Assembly: GCA_904501875.1 (NCBI GenBank)
Contig: CAJGCQ010000015.1
Span: forward strand, 1 to 15,254
Length of the DNA stretch: 15,254 nucleotides
Origin: Clostridiaceae bacterium
Lineage (GTDB): Bacteria; Bacillota; Clostridia; Oscillospirales; Acutalibacteraceae
Direction: 5' to 3'
The position numbers and the translations under genes are program-made. Under the pieces are notes generated by a model. That model did not search any database. It saw only the letters and a list, made by a program, of their open reading frames with translations, and was not told where the DNA came from. Below, piece by piece: positions 8,205-15,145 of the stretch; the first letter of the stretch is position 1, and every line of letters begins with the position of its first letter.

Positions 8205-8957
8205 ATGACTGTTAAAGATATTTTTAATTTTCTAAACAAAAAATTCCCCTCCGACACGGCCTGCGATTTTGATAATGTGGGTCTGCTAGTCGGCGACCCT
8301 GAAGCAGAAGTTGAAAAGGCTGTTGTCGCCCTTGACTGCACCCCGAGCGCAATTAATACCGCCGTAAATAAGGGTGCACAGCTTATAATAACCCACCATC
8401 CTATAATATTTAACCCGCTAAAACAGGTTTTAGCGGGTAGTGCGGTTTATGAGGTTATAAAAAACGGTATTTCTGTGATTTCTGTGCACACTAACCTTGA
8501 TGTCGGTGTGGGCGGCGTAAACGATTGCCTCTCCTCTGTCCTGTCACTTAATAATGTATCAAAGGTTGCGGCTGAAGATGGGTATTTGCTTAATATCGGT
8601 GCGCTTACCTCTCCCCTTTATCCCGATGATTTAGCGGTATATATTAAAGAAAAGCTCGGCGGAGCGGTAAAGTATTTCGGAGCTGATAAGGCGATTAAGC
8701 GAGTTTTGCTCTGCTCAGGCAGCGGCGGTTCATATCTTGTAGATGCTGTAAAGCACAGCTGTGACGCACTTATTACCTCCGATGTTAAGCATAATCAGTT
8801 CCTTGACGCCCAGCGTCTCGGTATTTCGCTTTTTGATGCGGGACACTTCGAAACCGAAGATGTAGTAACCGAGCCTTTAAAACTGCTTTTGCAGGCGGAA
8901 TTTCCTAATATTTATTTTACTGCTGACCATTCATATAGAATCAACTACATAATATAG
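8205..8957 (+). CDS. Nif3-like dinuclear metal centre protein (YqfO/GTP cyclohydrolase I type 2 family)
   Basis: A 250-residue NIF3 family protein. The dinuclear metal site is complete: ITHHPIIF (His64, His65), SVHTNLDVG (Asp99) and DAGHFETED (His214, Glu217). It is the short form, without the ~110-residue insert of B. subtilis YqfO. The family forms hexameric rings with two metal ions per subunit; its biochemical role is not firmly established. The partner usually found upstream in Firmicutes, the tRNA methyltransferase TrmK, is absent; here the gene follows glnS by 3 bp. AAAAAGG lies 8 nt before the ATG. A perfect 12-bp inverted repeat lies within codons 70-78. The gene ends just before a strong hairpin terminator. 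Confidence 0.92.
   Translation: MTVKDIFNFLNKKFPSDTACDFDNVGLLVGDPEAEVEKAVVALDCTPSAINTAVNKGAQLIITHHPIIFNPLKQVLAGSAVYEVIKNGISVISVHTNLDVGVGGVNDCLSSVLSLNNVSKVAAEDGYLLNIGALTSPLYPDDLAVYIKEKLGGAVKYFGADKAIKRVLLCSGSGGSYLVDAVKHSCDALITSDVKHNQFLDAQRLGISLFDAGHFETEDVVTEPLKLLLQAEFPNIYFTADHSYRINYII
8413..8438. repeat. 26-bp palindrome inside the nif3-family gene
   Basis: ACCCGCTAAAAC (8413-8424), AG, GTTTTAGCGGGT (8427-8438): a perfect 12-bp inverted repeat with a 2-bp centre, within coding sequence for NPLKQVLAG. It would fold as an 11-bp stem with a CAGG loop in RNA. It lacks a following U-run, so it is not a normal terminator. Confidence 0.85.
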
Positions 8958-8995
8958 GGACGGCGTTCCGCTCGCCTTTAATTACATAATATGCT

Positions 8996-9027
8996 AAAAC
9001 AGCTCGCTCATCAGAGCGAGCTGTTTT
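8996..9027. terminator. Bidirectional hairpin terminator between nif3 and uvrC
   Basis: AAAACAGCTCGCTC (8996-9009), loop ATCA, GAGCGAGCTGTTTT (9014-9027): a perfect 14-bp stem. Both directions have U-rich ends (TTTTGTTATA on plus, TTTTAGCATATTA on minus), as expected between convergent genes. The uvrC stop codon begins 2 bp further on. Confidence 0.9.
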
Positions 9028-9028
9028 G

Positions 9029-10858
9029 TTATACATTGTGAAAATAATCATATACCTTTTGCGCGGTGCGGGAGTTCATAGAAGGTGCGGTGCAAAGCTC
9101 CTCAACGGTGGCATTCTTAATTGCCGATACGGTTTTAAAATGCTTTAAGAGAGCTGTGGCACGGGCTTTTCCTATCCCCTCAATCTCCAAAAGCTCGGAA
9201 TTAAGCATAGCCTTACTGCGCCTGTTTTTGTGATAGCCTATCGTAAAGCGGTGCACCTCGTCCTGAATTCCTGTTATAAAGGTAAAGGCGGCACGGTTTG
9301 ATTTAATTGATATATCCCCGCCTTCTGCCGCAATAGCACGGGTGCGGTGCTTTGAGTCCTTAACCATACCGAATACAGGGACGGTTATATTATGCTTTTG
9401 CAGAACGGGAGCCACTGCCGACATCTGCCCTAACCCGCCGTCAAGCAGTATTAAATCGGGTAAGACCGAAAATCCTTCGTCTTCACCTTTTTCATATTCT
9501 GTAAATCTGCGATCAAGCACCTCCGCCATAGAGCGGAAATCGTCCTGACCGACAAAGGATTTAATTTTAAAGCGCTTGTAAGCGGGCTTAAAGGGCCTGC
9601 CGTCTTTGTAGACAATCATACCCGCTACATTTTCGCTACCTGCCGTATTGGAAATATCGTAGGACTCAATATATCTCGGTGCGGTGGGAAGACCTAAAAG
9701 CCTGGCAAGCTCATCAAGTACCGATATTTCCCTGCCGGTGCGTTCGGTTTTTTCCGAAATATTTTCGGCGGCATTAGCAAGGCACATATCAAGCACTGCC
9801 TTCTGCTCCCCCTGCTTTGGATTGATAAAGCCCACCTTATGACCTGATTTTTCGGTAAGCCAACGCTCGGTTAAAGAAAAATCGGAATCGGTATCGATCA
9901 AAATTCTCGGCGGAATATCGGTTTTATCGGAATAATAGCGGTGTAAAAACTCCGCATAAAGACTCTCTCTGTCCGAAACGCCTTCTATTATAAAATGTTG
10001 CTTGTCAGAAAGTCGGTAGTTCCTGAAAACAATTACCTCCACACAGGCGGTCTCGCCTATAAGTGCAGACGCAATAACATCCTCCGACCTATACTGTGCT
10101 CTTACAACCTTTTGTTTCTCGCGGATTTTGTTTATCGCATTAATGCGGTCCCGTAGTTTTGCTGCGGTTTCAAACTGTAAATTTTCCGCCGCTTCAAGCA
10201 TCTTTGTATTTAATTTTTCTACAGTCTCCCCGTCCGAATCGCCGTGCTTGATAAAATCTACAGCGGAATTAACCGTTTCGAGGTATTCACCGAGCGAAAT
10301 TTTACCCCGACAAGGGGCATCGCACAGCCCGATATGATAGTTAAGGCAGGGCTTTGAAGGTTTGTCAAAGCTCCTTGTGCAGTCAGGAAGCTTGAAAATT
10401 TTGCGTGCCTCGTCCACCGTTTCCTTTACAACATACGAAGATGAATATGGGCCTATAAACTCCCCGTTTTTATCAACTGACTTCGCCGTAGTAAGCTTTT
10501 TCCACCTATCTGCGGTTATTTTAATATAGGAATAACCCTTATCGTCCTTGAGCAAAATGTTATACTTAGGCTGGTTTTGCTTTATAAGGGAGTTTTCGAG
10601 AATAAGTGCCTCAAACTCGCTGTCACACAAAATACACTCAAAATCATCGACATTGGAAACCATACGTCTTACCTTTTCGGTGTGCATGTTTCCGCTGCCG
10701 AAATACTGGGTAACACGGTTTTTAAGCGCCTTCGCCTTACCAATATATATGATAGAGCCGTTCTTATCCTTCATTATATAAACCCCCGCCGTCAGCGGAA
10801 GTCGATTGGCTTTTGCCTTAAGCTCAGTTAACTTTTCTTGGTTGGCATAATAATTCAC
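9029..10858 (-). CDS. uvrC: Excinuclease ABC subunit C
   Basis: The dual-incision nuclease of nucleotide excision repair, acting with UvrA and UvrB. Residues are numbered from the GTG start. The GIY-YIG nuclease is at the N-terminus (GVYIM 25-29, IYIGKA 37-42, catalytic-type Glu88 in LENSLIKQNQPKYN). Four cysteines (C160, C171, C179, C183) follow, spaced like the Fe-S ligands reported for E. coli UvrC. A UVR motif lies at about 211-246, the RNase H-like nuclease has Asp401, Asp473 and His536, and helix-hairpin-helix repeats end the protein (about 556-609). The GTG at 10858 was chosen because AGGTGA is correctly spaced before it. It gives 609 residues, near the usual length. A TTG at 10903 would add 15 residues but has no ribosome binding site. 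It lies 79 bp after queA. Confidence 0.93.
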   Translation of the reverse strand: MNYYANQEKLTELKAKANRLPLTAGVYIMKDKNGSIIYIGKAKALKNRVTQYFGSGNMHTEKVRRMVSNVDDFECILCDSEFEALILENSLIKQNQPKYNILLKDDKGYSYIKITADRWKKLTTAKSVDKNGEFIGPYSSSYVVKETVDEARKIFKLPDCTRSFDKPSKPCLNYHIGLCDAPCRGKISLGEYLETVNSAVDFIKHGDSDGETVEKLNTKMLEAAENLQFETAAKLRDRINAINKIREKQKVVRAQYRSEDVIASALIGETACVEVIVFRNYRLSDKQHFIIEGVSDRESLYAEFLHRYYSDKTDIPPRILIDTDSDFSLTERWLTEKSGHKVGFINPKQGEQKAVLDMCLANAAENISEKTERTGREISVLDELARLLGLPTAPRYIESYDISNTAGSENVAGMIVYKDGRPFKPAYKRFKIKSFVGQDDFRSMAEVLDRRFTEYEKGEDEGFSVLPDLILLDGGLGQMSAVAPVLQKHNITVPVFGMVKDSKHRTRAIAAEGGDISIKSNRAAFTFITGIQDEVHRFTIGYHKNRRSKAMLNSELLEIEGIGKARATALLKHFKTVSAIKNATVEELCTAPSMNSRTAQKVYDYFHNV

Positions 10859-10862
10859 TAAA

Positions 10863-10868
10863 TCACCT
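10863..10868 (-). promoter_or_regulatory. Ribosome binding site deciding the uvrC start
   Basis: AGGTGA on the minus strand, with AGG 7 nt before the GTG at 10858. It matches the 3' part of the 16S anti-Shine-Dalgarno complement and supports the GTG start over the TTG at 10903. Confidence 0.6.
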
Positions 10869-10937
10869 AAACATTTAAAATGAATATTTAAAGGCGAAGT
10901 CAATATATCAGATGTTAATTTTTCTAAACAATTTTTA

Positions 10938-11960
10938 TTAACAAATGAGCATACTGTCGCCGAAACTAAAAAATCTGTATTTTTCCTTAACGGCAGTATT
11001 GTAGGCGTTCATTGTGTTTTCATAGCCTGCAAAGGCAGAAACAAGCATTATAAGGGTGCTCTCGGGCAGATGGAAGTTAGTAATTAGCGCATCTATCGCC
11101 TTAAATTCATAACCGGGATAAATAAATATATCTGTATCTCCCGAGCAGGTGCAAATTTTGCCGTACTGCTTGGCGCAGCTTTCAAGGGTTCTGCAGGATG
11201 TAGTGCCAACGCAAATAACCCTGCCGCCGTTTTTCTTGGTACTGTTAATAGTTTCTGCGGCCGCTTGCGGAATATAATAGTGCTCCGAGTGCATTTTATG
11301 GTCGGTTATCTCCTCGACCTTTACGGGCCTGAATGTGCCTAAGCCCACATGTAGGGTTACATAGGCGATATTGACACCCAAATTTTTAATTTCGCTAAGC
11401 ATTTCATTGGTGAAATGCAGCCCCGCTGTAGGAGCGGCGGCAGATCCCGCCTCATTTGAGTATACCGTCTGGTAACGCTCCTTGTCCTCTAGCTTTTCCT
11501 TTATATAGGGCGGGAGCGGCATTTGACCGACCTCGTCAAGTACAGCGAAGAAATCCCCTTCACAGGAAAACTCTATCATACGGTTGCCGTCTGGAAGGAC
11601 ATCTGTGACAGTAGCGTTAAGCTTATCCGAAAACTTAAATCTATACCCAGTCTTAGCCTTTTTACCCGGTCCCGCAAGACATTCCCAAAGCTTATTGCCG
11701 TGCTGACGGAGGAGTACAAACTCCACAACCGCACCCGTATCCACTCTAACACCGTAAAGCCTTGCCGGGAGAACTCGGGTATCATTAAGTACAAGGCAAT
11801 CGCCTTTTTTAAGAAATTTCGGCAAATCGTAAAAATGATTATGGGAAATTTTTCCTTCGGTTTTTGATAAAACCATAAGCCTTGAGGAATTCCTGGGCTC
11901 TAAGGGTGTTTGCGCTATAAGCTCCTCCGGTAAATCATAAAAAAAATCACTTGTTTTCAT
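10938..11960 (-). CDS. queA: S-adenosylmethionine:tRNA ribosyltransferase-isomerase
   Basis: QueA transfers and isomerises the ribosyl part of SAM to preQ1-modified tRNA, giving epoxyqueuosine at the wobble position of GUN-anticodon tRNAs. The sequence shows the family hallmarks MKTSDFFYDLPEELIAQ at the N-terminus, NDTRVLPARL (59-68), AAPTAGLHFT (175-184), VTLHVGLGTFRPV (201-213) and HKMHSEHY (221-228). The ATG at 11960 gives 340 residues, the usual size. An in-frame ATG at 12059 would add 33 residues, MCLLHILLPF onwards, that are not part of the family and lie inside the promoter leader. GGAAAG is a modest ribosome binding site about 12 nt upstream. No tgt or other que gene is in this window. 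Cotranscription with uvrC downstream is likely. Confidence 0.95.
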   Translation of the reverse strand: MKTSDFFYDLPEELIAQTPLEPRNSSRLMVLSKTEGKISHNHFYDLPKFLKKGDCLVLNDTRVLPARLYGVRVDTGAVVEFVLLRQHGNKLWECLAGPGKKAKTGYRFKFSDKLNATVTDVLPDGNRMIEFSCEGDFFAVLDEVGQMPLPPYIKEKLEDKERYQTVYSNEAGSAAAPTAGLHFTNEMLSEIKNLGVNIAYVTLHVGLGTFRPVKVEEITDHKMHSEHYYIPQAAAETINSTKKNGGRVICVGTTSCRTLESCAKQYGKICTCSGDTDIFIYPGYEFKAIDALITNFHLPESTLIMLVSAFAGYENTMNAYNTAVKEKYRFFSFGDSMLIC

Positions 11961-12000
11961 AATAATATAAAACTTTCCTTCATTTTTTGCATAAAATAAA

Positions 12001-12029
12001 TTGACAAACATTATTTGTAATGTTATGAT
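12001..12029 (+). promoter_or_regulatory. Promoter of asd-dapA-dapB
   Basis: A perfect TTGACA (12001-12006), a 17-bp spacer, then TATGAT (12024-12029). The predicted start near 12036 gives a leader of about 115 nt. The spacer is a palindrome, AACATTA-TTTG-TAATGTT (12007-12024), which could be an operator. No lysine riboswitch or T-box leader fits in the space. Confidence 0.75.
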
Positions 12030-12033
12030 AAAT

Positions 12034-12069
12034 GGTAAAAGAATATGCAGCAAACACAATTCTTTTACC
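12034..12069. repeat. Inverted repeat between the facing asd and queA promoters
   Basis: GGTAAAAGAAT (12034-12044) and ATTCTTTTACC (12059-12069), a perfect 11-bp repeat around a 14-nt loop. It fills the interval between the two predicted transcription starts, so either leader RNA can begin with this hairpin. It may be a 5' stabilising stem or a shared protein-binding site; the sequence does not decide. Confidence 0.8.
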
Positions 12070-12079
12070 TTACGGTTTA

Positions 12080-12108
12080 ATTATATTGCAGTTTTCAATA
12101 TATATCAA
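12080..12108 (-). promoter_or_regulatory. Promoter of queA-uvrC
   Basis: On the minus strand TTGATA (12103-12108), a 17-bp spacer, and a perfect TATAAT (12080-12085). The predicted start near 12073 gives a leader of about 113 nt. It faces the asd promoter, so the two transcripts overlap at their 5' ends. Confidence 0.7.
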
Positions 12109-12150
12109 GCCTAAATTTGCAAATATGTTTGCGAAAGGGATGTTTTACTA

Positions 12151-13233
12151 ATGAAAAAATACAATGTAGGTATCATCGGAGCTACGGGAATGGTGGGTCA
12201 GCGCTTTGCGCTTTTGCTCCACGACCATCCTTGGTTTAATGTCACAGCCCTTGCGGCAAGCTCGTCTTCTGCGGGCAAAACCTATGAAGAGGCAATCGGC
12301 AGTCGTTGGGCTATGAAGGCTACTATACCTGAGAATTTAAAGAATATGGTCGTTTTTGATGCAGAGGCAGATATTGATAAAATCACCGAAGCGGTTGATT
12401 TTGTCTTCTGCGCTGTTAATATGAAAAAGGACGAAATCAAGGCTCTTGAGGAAAAATACGCAAAGCACGAGTGCCCTGTTATATCAAACAACAGCGCTCA
12501 CCGCTTTACACCCGATGTGCCGATGATTATTCCAGAAATCAACGCTGACCATGCTGAGATTATAAATGCTCAGAGAAAGAGACTCGGCACAAAGCGCGGT
12601 TTTATTGCGGTTAAGTCCAACTGCTCGCTTCAAAGCTATGTTCCCGCTCTTTATCCACTTGATGAAAAGTACGGAATTGAAAAGGTACTCGTATGCACCT
12701 ATCAGGCAATTTCCGGTGCGGGCAAAACCTTTGAACGCTGGCCTGAAATGGTAGACAATGTAATACCCTACATCGGCGGCGAGGAAGAAAAGAGTGAAAA
12801 AGAGCCCCTTAAGATTTGGGGTAAGATTGAAAATGGCGAGATTGTACCCGCAAATAACCCGAAATTTACTGCGCAGTGCATTCGTGTGCCCGTTTCCGAC
12901 GGTCACCTAGCCGCTGTATTCGTTGATTTTAAGAACAAGCCCTCAAAGGACGAAATAATTGATATTTGGAACAGCTATTCAGGCGAGCCGCAGGCGCTCT
13001 CCCTTCCCCATGCTCCCAATCAGTTCCTCCATTATTATACCGAGGACGATATGCCCCAGACAAAGCTCTGCCGTGATTTAGAAGGCGGTATGGCAGTTTC
13101 TGTAGGCAGACTTCGTGAGGATACTCAGTATGACTATAAGTTTGTTTGTGTTTCTCACAACACTTTAAGAGGAGCAGCAGGCGGTGCTGTGCTGTTGGCG
13201 GAGCTTCTTTGCGCCAAAGGCTGGATAGACTGA
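12151..13233 (+). CDS. asd: Aspartate-semialdehyde dehydrogenase
   Basis: The enzyme reduces aspartyl phosphate to aspartate semialdehyde with NADPH, the branch point to lysine/DAP, threonine and methionine. GIIGATGMVGQRF (7-19) is the nucleotide-binding loop. VKSNCSLQ carries the nucleophile Cys158, and RVPVSDGHLAAV (245-256) carries Arg245 and the catalytic His252. SNNSAHR (112-118) is a further family motif. The 360-residue length, AASSSSAGKTYEEA near the start and the SNCS context resemble the archaeal/fungal-type subfamily rather than the E. coli type. GAAAGGGA is the ribosome binding site. It heads a run with dapA (26-bp gap) and dapB (33-bp gap). Confidence 0.95.
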   Translation: MKKYNVGIIGATGMVGQRFALLLHDHPWFNVTALAASSSSAGKTYEEAIGSRWAMKATIPENLKNMVVFDAEADIDKITEAVDFVFCAVNMKKDEIKALEEKYAKHECPVISNNSAHRFTPDVPMIIPEINADHAEIINAQRKRLGTKRGFIAVKSNCSLQSYVPALYPLDEKYGIEKVLVCTYQAISGAGKTFERWPEMVDNVIPYIGGEEEKSEKEPLKIWGKIENGEIVPANNPKFTAQCIRVPVSDGHLAAVFVDFKNKPSKDEIIDIWNSYSGEPQALSLPHAPNQFLHYYTEDDMPQTKLCRDLEGGMAVSVGRLREDTQYDYKFVCVSHNTLRGAAGGAVLLAELLCAKGWID

Positions 13234-13259
13234 TTCACTTTTAAAAGGAGTGGTCTTTT

Positions 13260-14147
13260 ATGAAAAAAAGAATTTTCACGGGAGCCGCAACTGCGCTTAT
13301 CACCCCAATGAATGAAGACGGCAGCGTTAATTTCAGCCGCCTTACCTCCCTTGTTGACGAGCAGATAAAGGGCGGCATTGACGCCCTTGTTATCTGTGGA
13401 ACCACGGGGGAAAAATCCACCCTCGGCTATGATGAGCATGTAAAGGTCATTGAGACCGCCGCAAAGGCAAACGGCGGCAGAGTTCCGCTTATTGCGGGTA
13501 CGGGAAGTAACGATACTGTTTATTCTGTAGGTTTATGCGCCGATGCTGAAAAAGCGGGCGCTGACGCCTTTTTAATGGTCACCCCTTATTACAACAAAAC
13601 CTCACAACGCGGTCTTGTAGCCCACTATAATTATATAGCAGACCGTGTAAACAAGCCGATTATTCTTTACAATGTGCCCTCCCGTACAGGGGTTGCGATT
13701 AAACCTGAAACATATAAGGAGCTATCAAAGCACCCGAATATTGTGGCTACTAAAGAAGCCAACGGCGACCTTGCTGCGATTGCTAAAACCCGTTATTTAT
13801 GCGGCGATGACCTTGATTTTTATTCAGGTAACGATGACCAAACGGTTCCGATTATGTCTTTAGGCGGTATCGGCGTTATTTCGGTAATGTCAAACTTCCT
13901 GCCCAAAGTTATGCACGAAATATGTGCCGAATATTTAAACGGCAACACCGCAAGGGCGGCGGAGCTTCAAATTAAGTACACAGGGCTTATGAACGCCCTT
14001 TTCAGCGATGTAAACCCCATACCGGTTAAGGCGGCTATGAATCTTTTGAGTCTTAACGCAGGACCCTGCAGACTGCCGCTTTATCCAATGGAAGAAAAGG
14101 CGCTTGAAAACCTAAAATCAAAGCTCCGAGAGTGTGGTTGTCTGTAA
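13260..14147 (+). CDS. dapA: 4-hydroxy-tetrahydrodipicolinate synthase
   Basis: DapA condenses pyruvate with aspartate semialdehyde, the first committed step of the lysine/DAP branch, directly using the product of asd next door. The 295-residue TIM-barrel protein has all expected catalytic residues: Thr48/Thr49 in CGTTGEKST, Tyr111 in TPYYNK, Tyr137 in LYNVPSRTG with Arg142, and the Schiff-base Lys165 in ATKEANGD. AAAGGAG precedes the ATG. Nothing is unusual in length or motifs. DAP made here serves both lysine supply and, presumably, the cell-wall peptide. Confidence 0.97.
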   Translation: MKKRIFTGAATALITPMNEDGSVNFSRLTSLVDEQIKGGIDALVICGTTGEKSTLGYDEHVKVIETAAKANGGRVPLIAGTGSNDTVYSVGLCADAEKAGADAFLMVTPYYNKTSQRGLVAHYNYIADRVNKPIILYNVPSRTGVAIKPETYKELSKHPNIVATKEANGDLAAIAKTRYLCGDDLDFYSGNDDQTVPIMSLGGIGVISVMSNFLPKVMHEICAEYLNGNTARAAELQIKYTGLMNALFSDVNPIPVKAAMNLLSLNAGPCRLPLYPMEEKALENLKSKLRECGCL

Positions 14148-14180
14148 AAAAAATTCCATAAAGTTCAGGATGTGAAATAA

Positions 14181-14936
14181 ATGATAAAGGCTATTCTTTG
14201 CGGTGCTTCGGGAAAAATGGGAGGCTTTGTTGCCGCCGCCGCCGAGGCTGACGGAGGATTAGAAATTGCAGTGGGTGTTGATAAAATCAATAATGGTGAA
14301 AATTTCCCTATTTTCTCCTCTTTTGCCGATATAAATTTAGAAGCAGATGTTATTATAGATTTTTCAAACCCTGCCTTGCTTGACGATTTACTTAATTATG
14401 CGGTAAAGACCAATACACCCGCTGTAATTGCAACCACAGGCTACAGTGATACACAGATTGAAAAAATCAAAACTGCGGCTGAAAAAGTGCCGATTTTCTT
14501 CACGTTTAATATGTCCCTGGGCGTAAATCTTATAGCCAGCCTTGCAAAAAAGGCGGCGCAGATTTTGGGGGACGGCTTTGATATTGAGATTATCGAAAAG
14601 CATCACAACCAAAAGCTTGATGCGCCGTCAGGTACTGCTATAATGCTTGCAAATGCCGTTAATTCGGTTTTTGATGATAAGCTTAATTACGAATATGACC
14701 GCCACTCGGTACGCCGTAAAAGGCCTAAAAACGAGATTGGTATACATTCTGTACGGGGCGGCACAATCGTAGGCGAGCACGATGTTATCTTTGCAGGTCA
14801 CGATGAGCTTATAACAATTTCCCACTCTGCACAGTCTAAGGAAGTTTTCGCTGTGGGCTCTGTGCGTGCCGCAAAATTCCTTTACGGCAAAAAGGCGGGA
14901 CTGTACGATATGAACAGTATGATGTCCTTTGAGTAA
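14181..14936 (+). CDS. dapB: 4-hydroxy-tetrahydrodipicolinate reductase
   Basis: DapB carries out the NAD(P)H-dependent step after DapA. The N-terminal nucleotide-binding loop CGASGKMGG (7-15) and the substrate motif EKHHNQKLDAPSGTA (139-153), with His141 and Lys145 as the general acid/base pair, are intact. SVRGGTIVGEH (190-200) is also conserved in the family. The 251 residues fit the short Firmicutes form (E. coli has about 273). The ribosome binding site is weak (AGGA with long spacing), and the 33-bp gap to dapA shows no promoter. A hairpin 25 bp downstream ends the operon. Confidence 0.96.
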   Translation: MIKAILCGASGKMGGFVAAAAEADGGLEIAVGVDKINNGENFPIFSSFADINLEADVIIDFSNPALLDDLLNYAVKTNTPAVIATTGYSDTQIEKIKTAAEKVPIFFTFNMSLGVNLIASLAKKAAQILGDGFDIEIIEKHHNQKLDAPSGTAIMLANAVNSVFDDKLNYEYDRHSVRRKRPKNEIGIHSVRGGTIVGEHDVIFAGHDELITISHSAQSKEVFAVGSVRAAKFLYGKKAGLYDMNSMMSFE

Positions 14937-14961
14937 GAATTTAATACTATGTTAAAGAATA

Positions 14962-14989
14962 AAACGGTCAGCAATTATGCTGACCGTTT
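14962..14989. terminator. Hairpin terminator between dapB and the spoIVB remnant
   Basis: AAACGGTCAGCA (14962-14973), loop ATTA, TGCTGACCGTTT (14978-14989), a perfect 12-bp stem. The minus-strand side is followed by TTTTATTCTTTAA, a better U-tract than the plus side (TATAATATTA). It probably serves the convergent dapB and spoIVB genes in both directions. Confidence 0.85.
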
Positions 14990-14995
14990 ATAATA

Positions 14996-15145
14996 TTACC
15001 CAGCCTTTTTTAATGCTTCTATTCCTTGCGCGGTTTCGAGCATATTCTCTGCAAATATACCGTAGCCCTTGGTGGGGTCATCGACAAGGACGTGGATTAC
15101 GGCTCCAATCGGCTTTCCGTTTTGGATAATGGGACTACCCGACAC
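14996..15145 (-). pseudogene. spoIVB: 3' end of spoIVB (SpoIVB peptidase, S55 family), truncated
   Basis: Forty-eight codons ending in TAA encode SGSPIIQNGKPIGAVIHVLV, then DDPTKGYGIFAENMLE and a short tail. This is the C-terminal part of SpoIVB, the serine protease secreted by the forespore that triggers the sigma-K checkpoint. SGSP contains the catalytic serine region, and the distance to the end fits the B. subtilis protein. The expected QGM before SGSP is missing: the sequence reads TLV and then unrelated residues, with an in-frame stop at 15188-15190. The PDZ domain and the rest of the protease are not in the window. Either the gene is interrupted by inserted DNA, or the assembly joins foreign sequence here. 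If it was intact once, the organism is, or descends from, a spore-former. Confidence 0.7.

Noticed and set aside
8962..8976. Small GGCG/CGCC hairpin just after nif3
   Set aside because: Only 4 bp of stem with a 7-nt loop and no U-run; the strong terminator 20 bp further on explains transcript ending.
10859..10903. uvrC start at TTG 10903
   Set aside because: No ribosome binding site precedes it, while GTG 10858 has AGGTGA at good spacing. The TTG also sits inside a weak promoter-like TTGTTT-N18-TATATT.
11961..12059. N-terminal extension of queA from the in-frame ATG at 12059
   Set aside because: The added 33 residues are hydrophobic and foreign to QueA, lie between the predicted transcript start and the ATG at 11960, and the shorter form has the usual 340-residue length.
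11961..12073. preQ1 riboswitch in the queA leader
   Set aside because: No C-rich loop and A-rich tail arrangement of a preQ1 element was found; the leader contains only simple AT-rich inverted repeats.
12034..12150. Lysine riboswitch or T-box in the asd leader
   Set aside because: The leader is only about 115 nt, has one 11-bp stem and none of the conserved lysine-element or T-box segments I could recognise.
12484..12906. 140-codon open frame antisense to asd
   Set aside because: It lies wholly inside asd on the opposite strand, has no ribosome binding site support and resembles no family; asd is certain.
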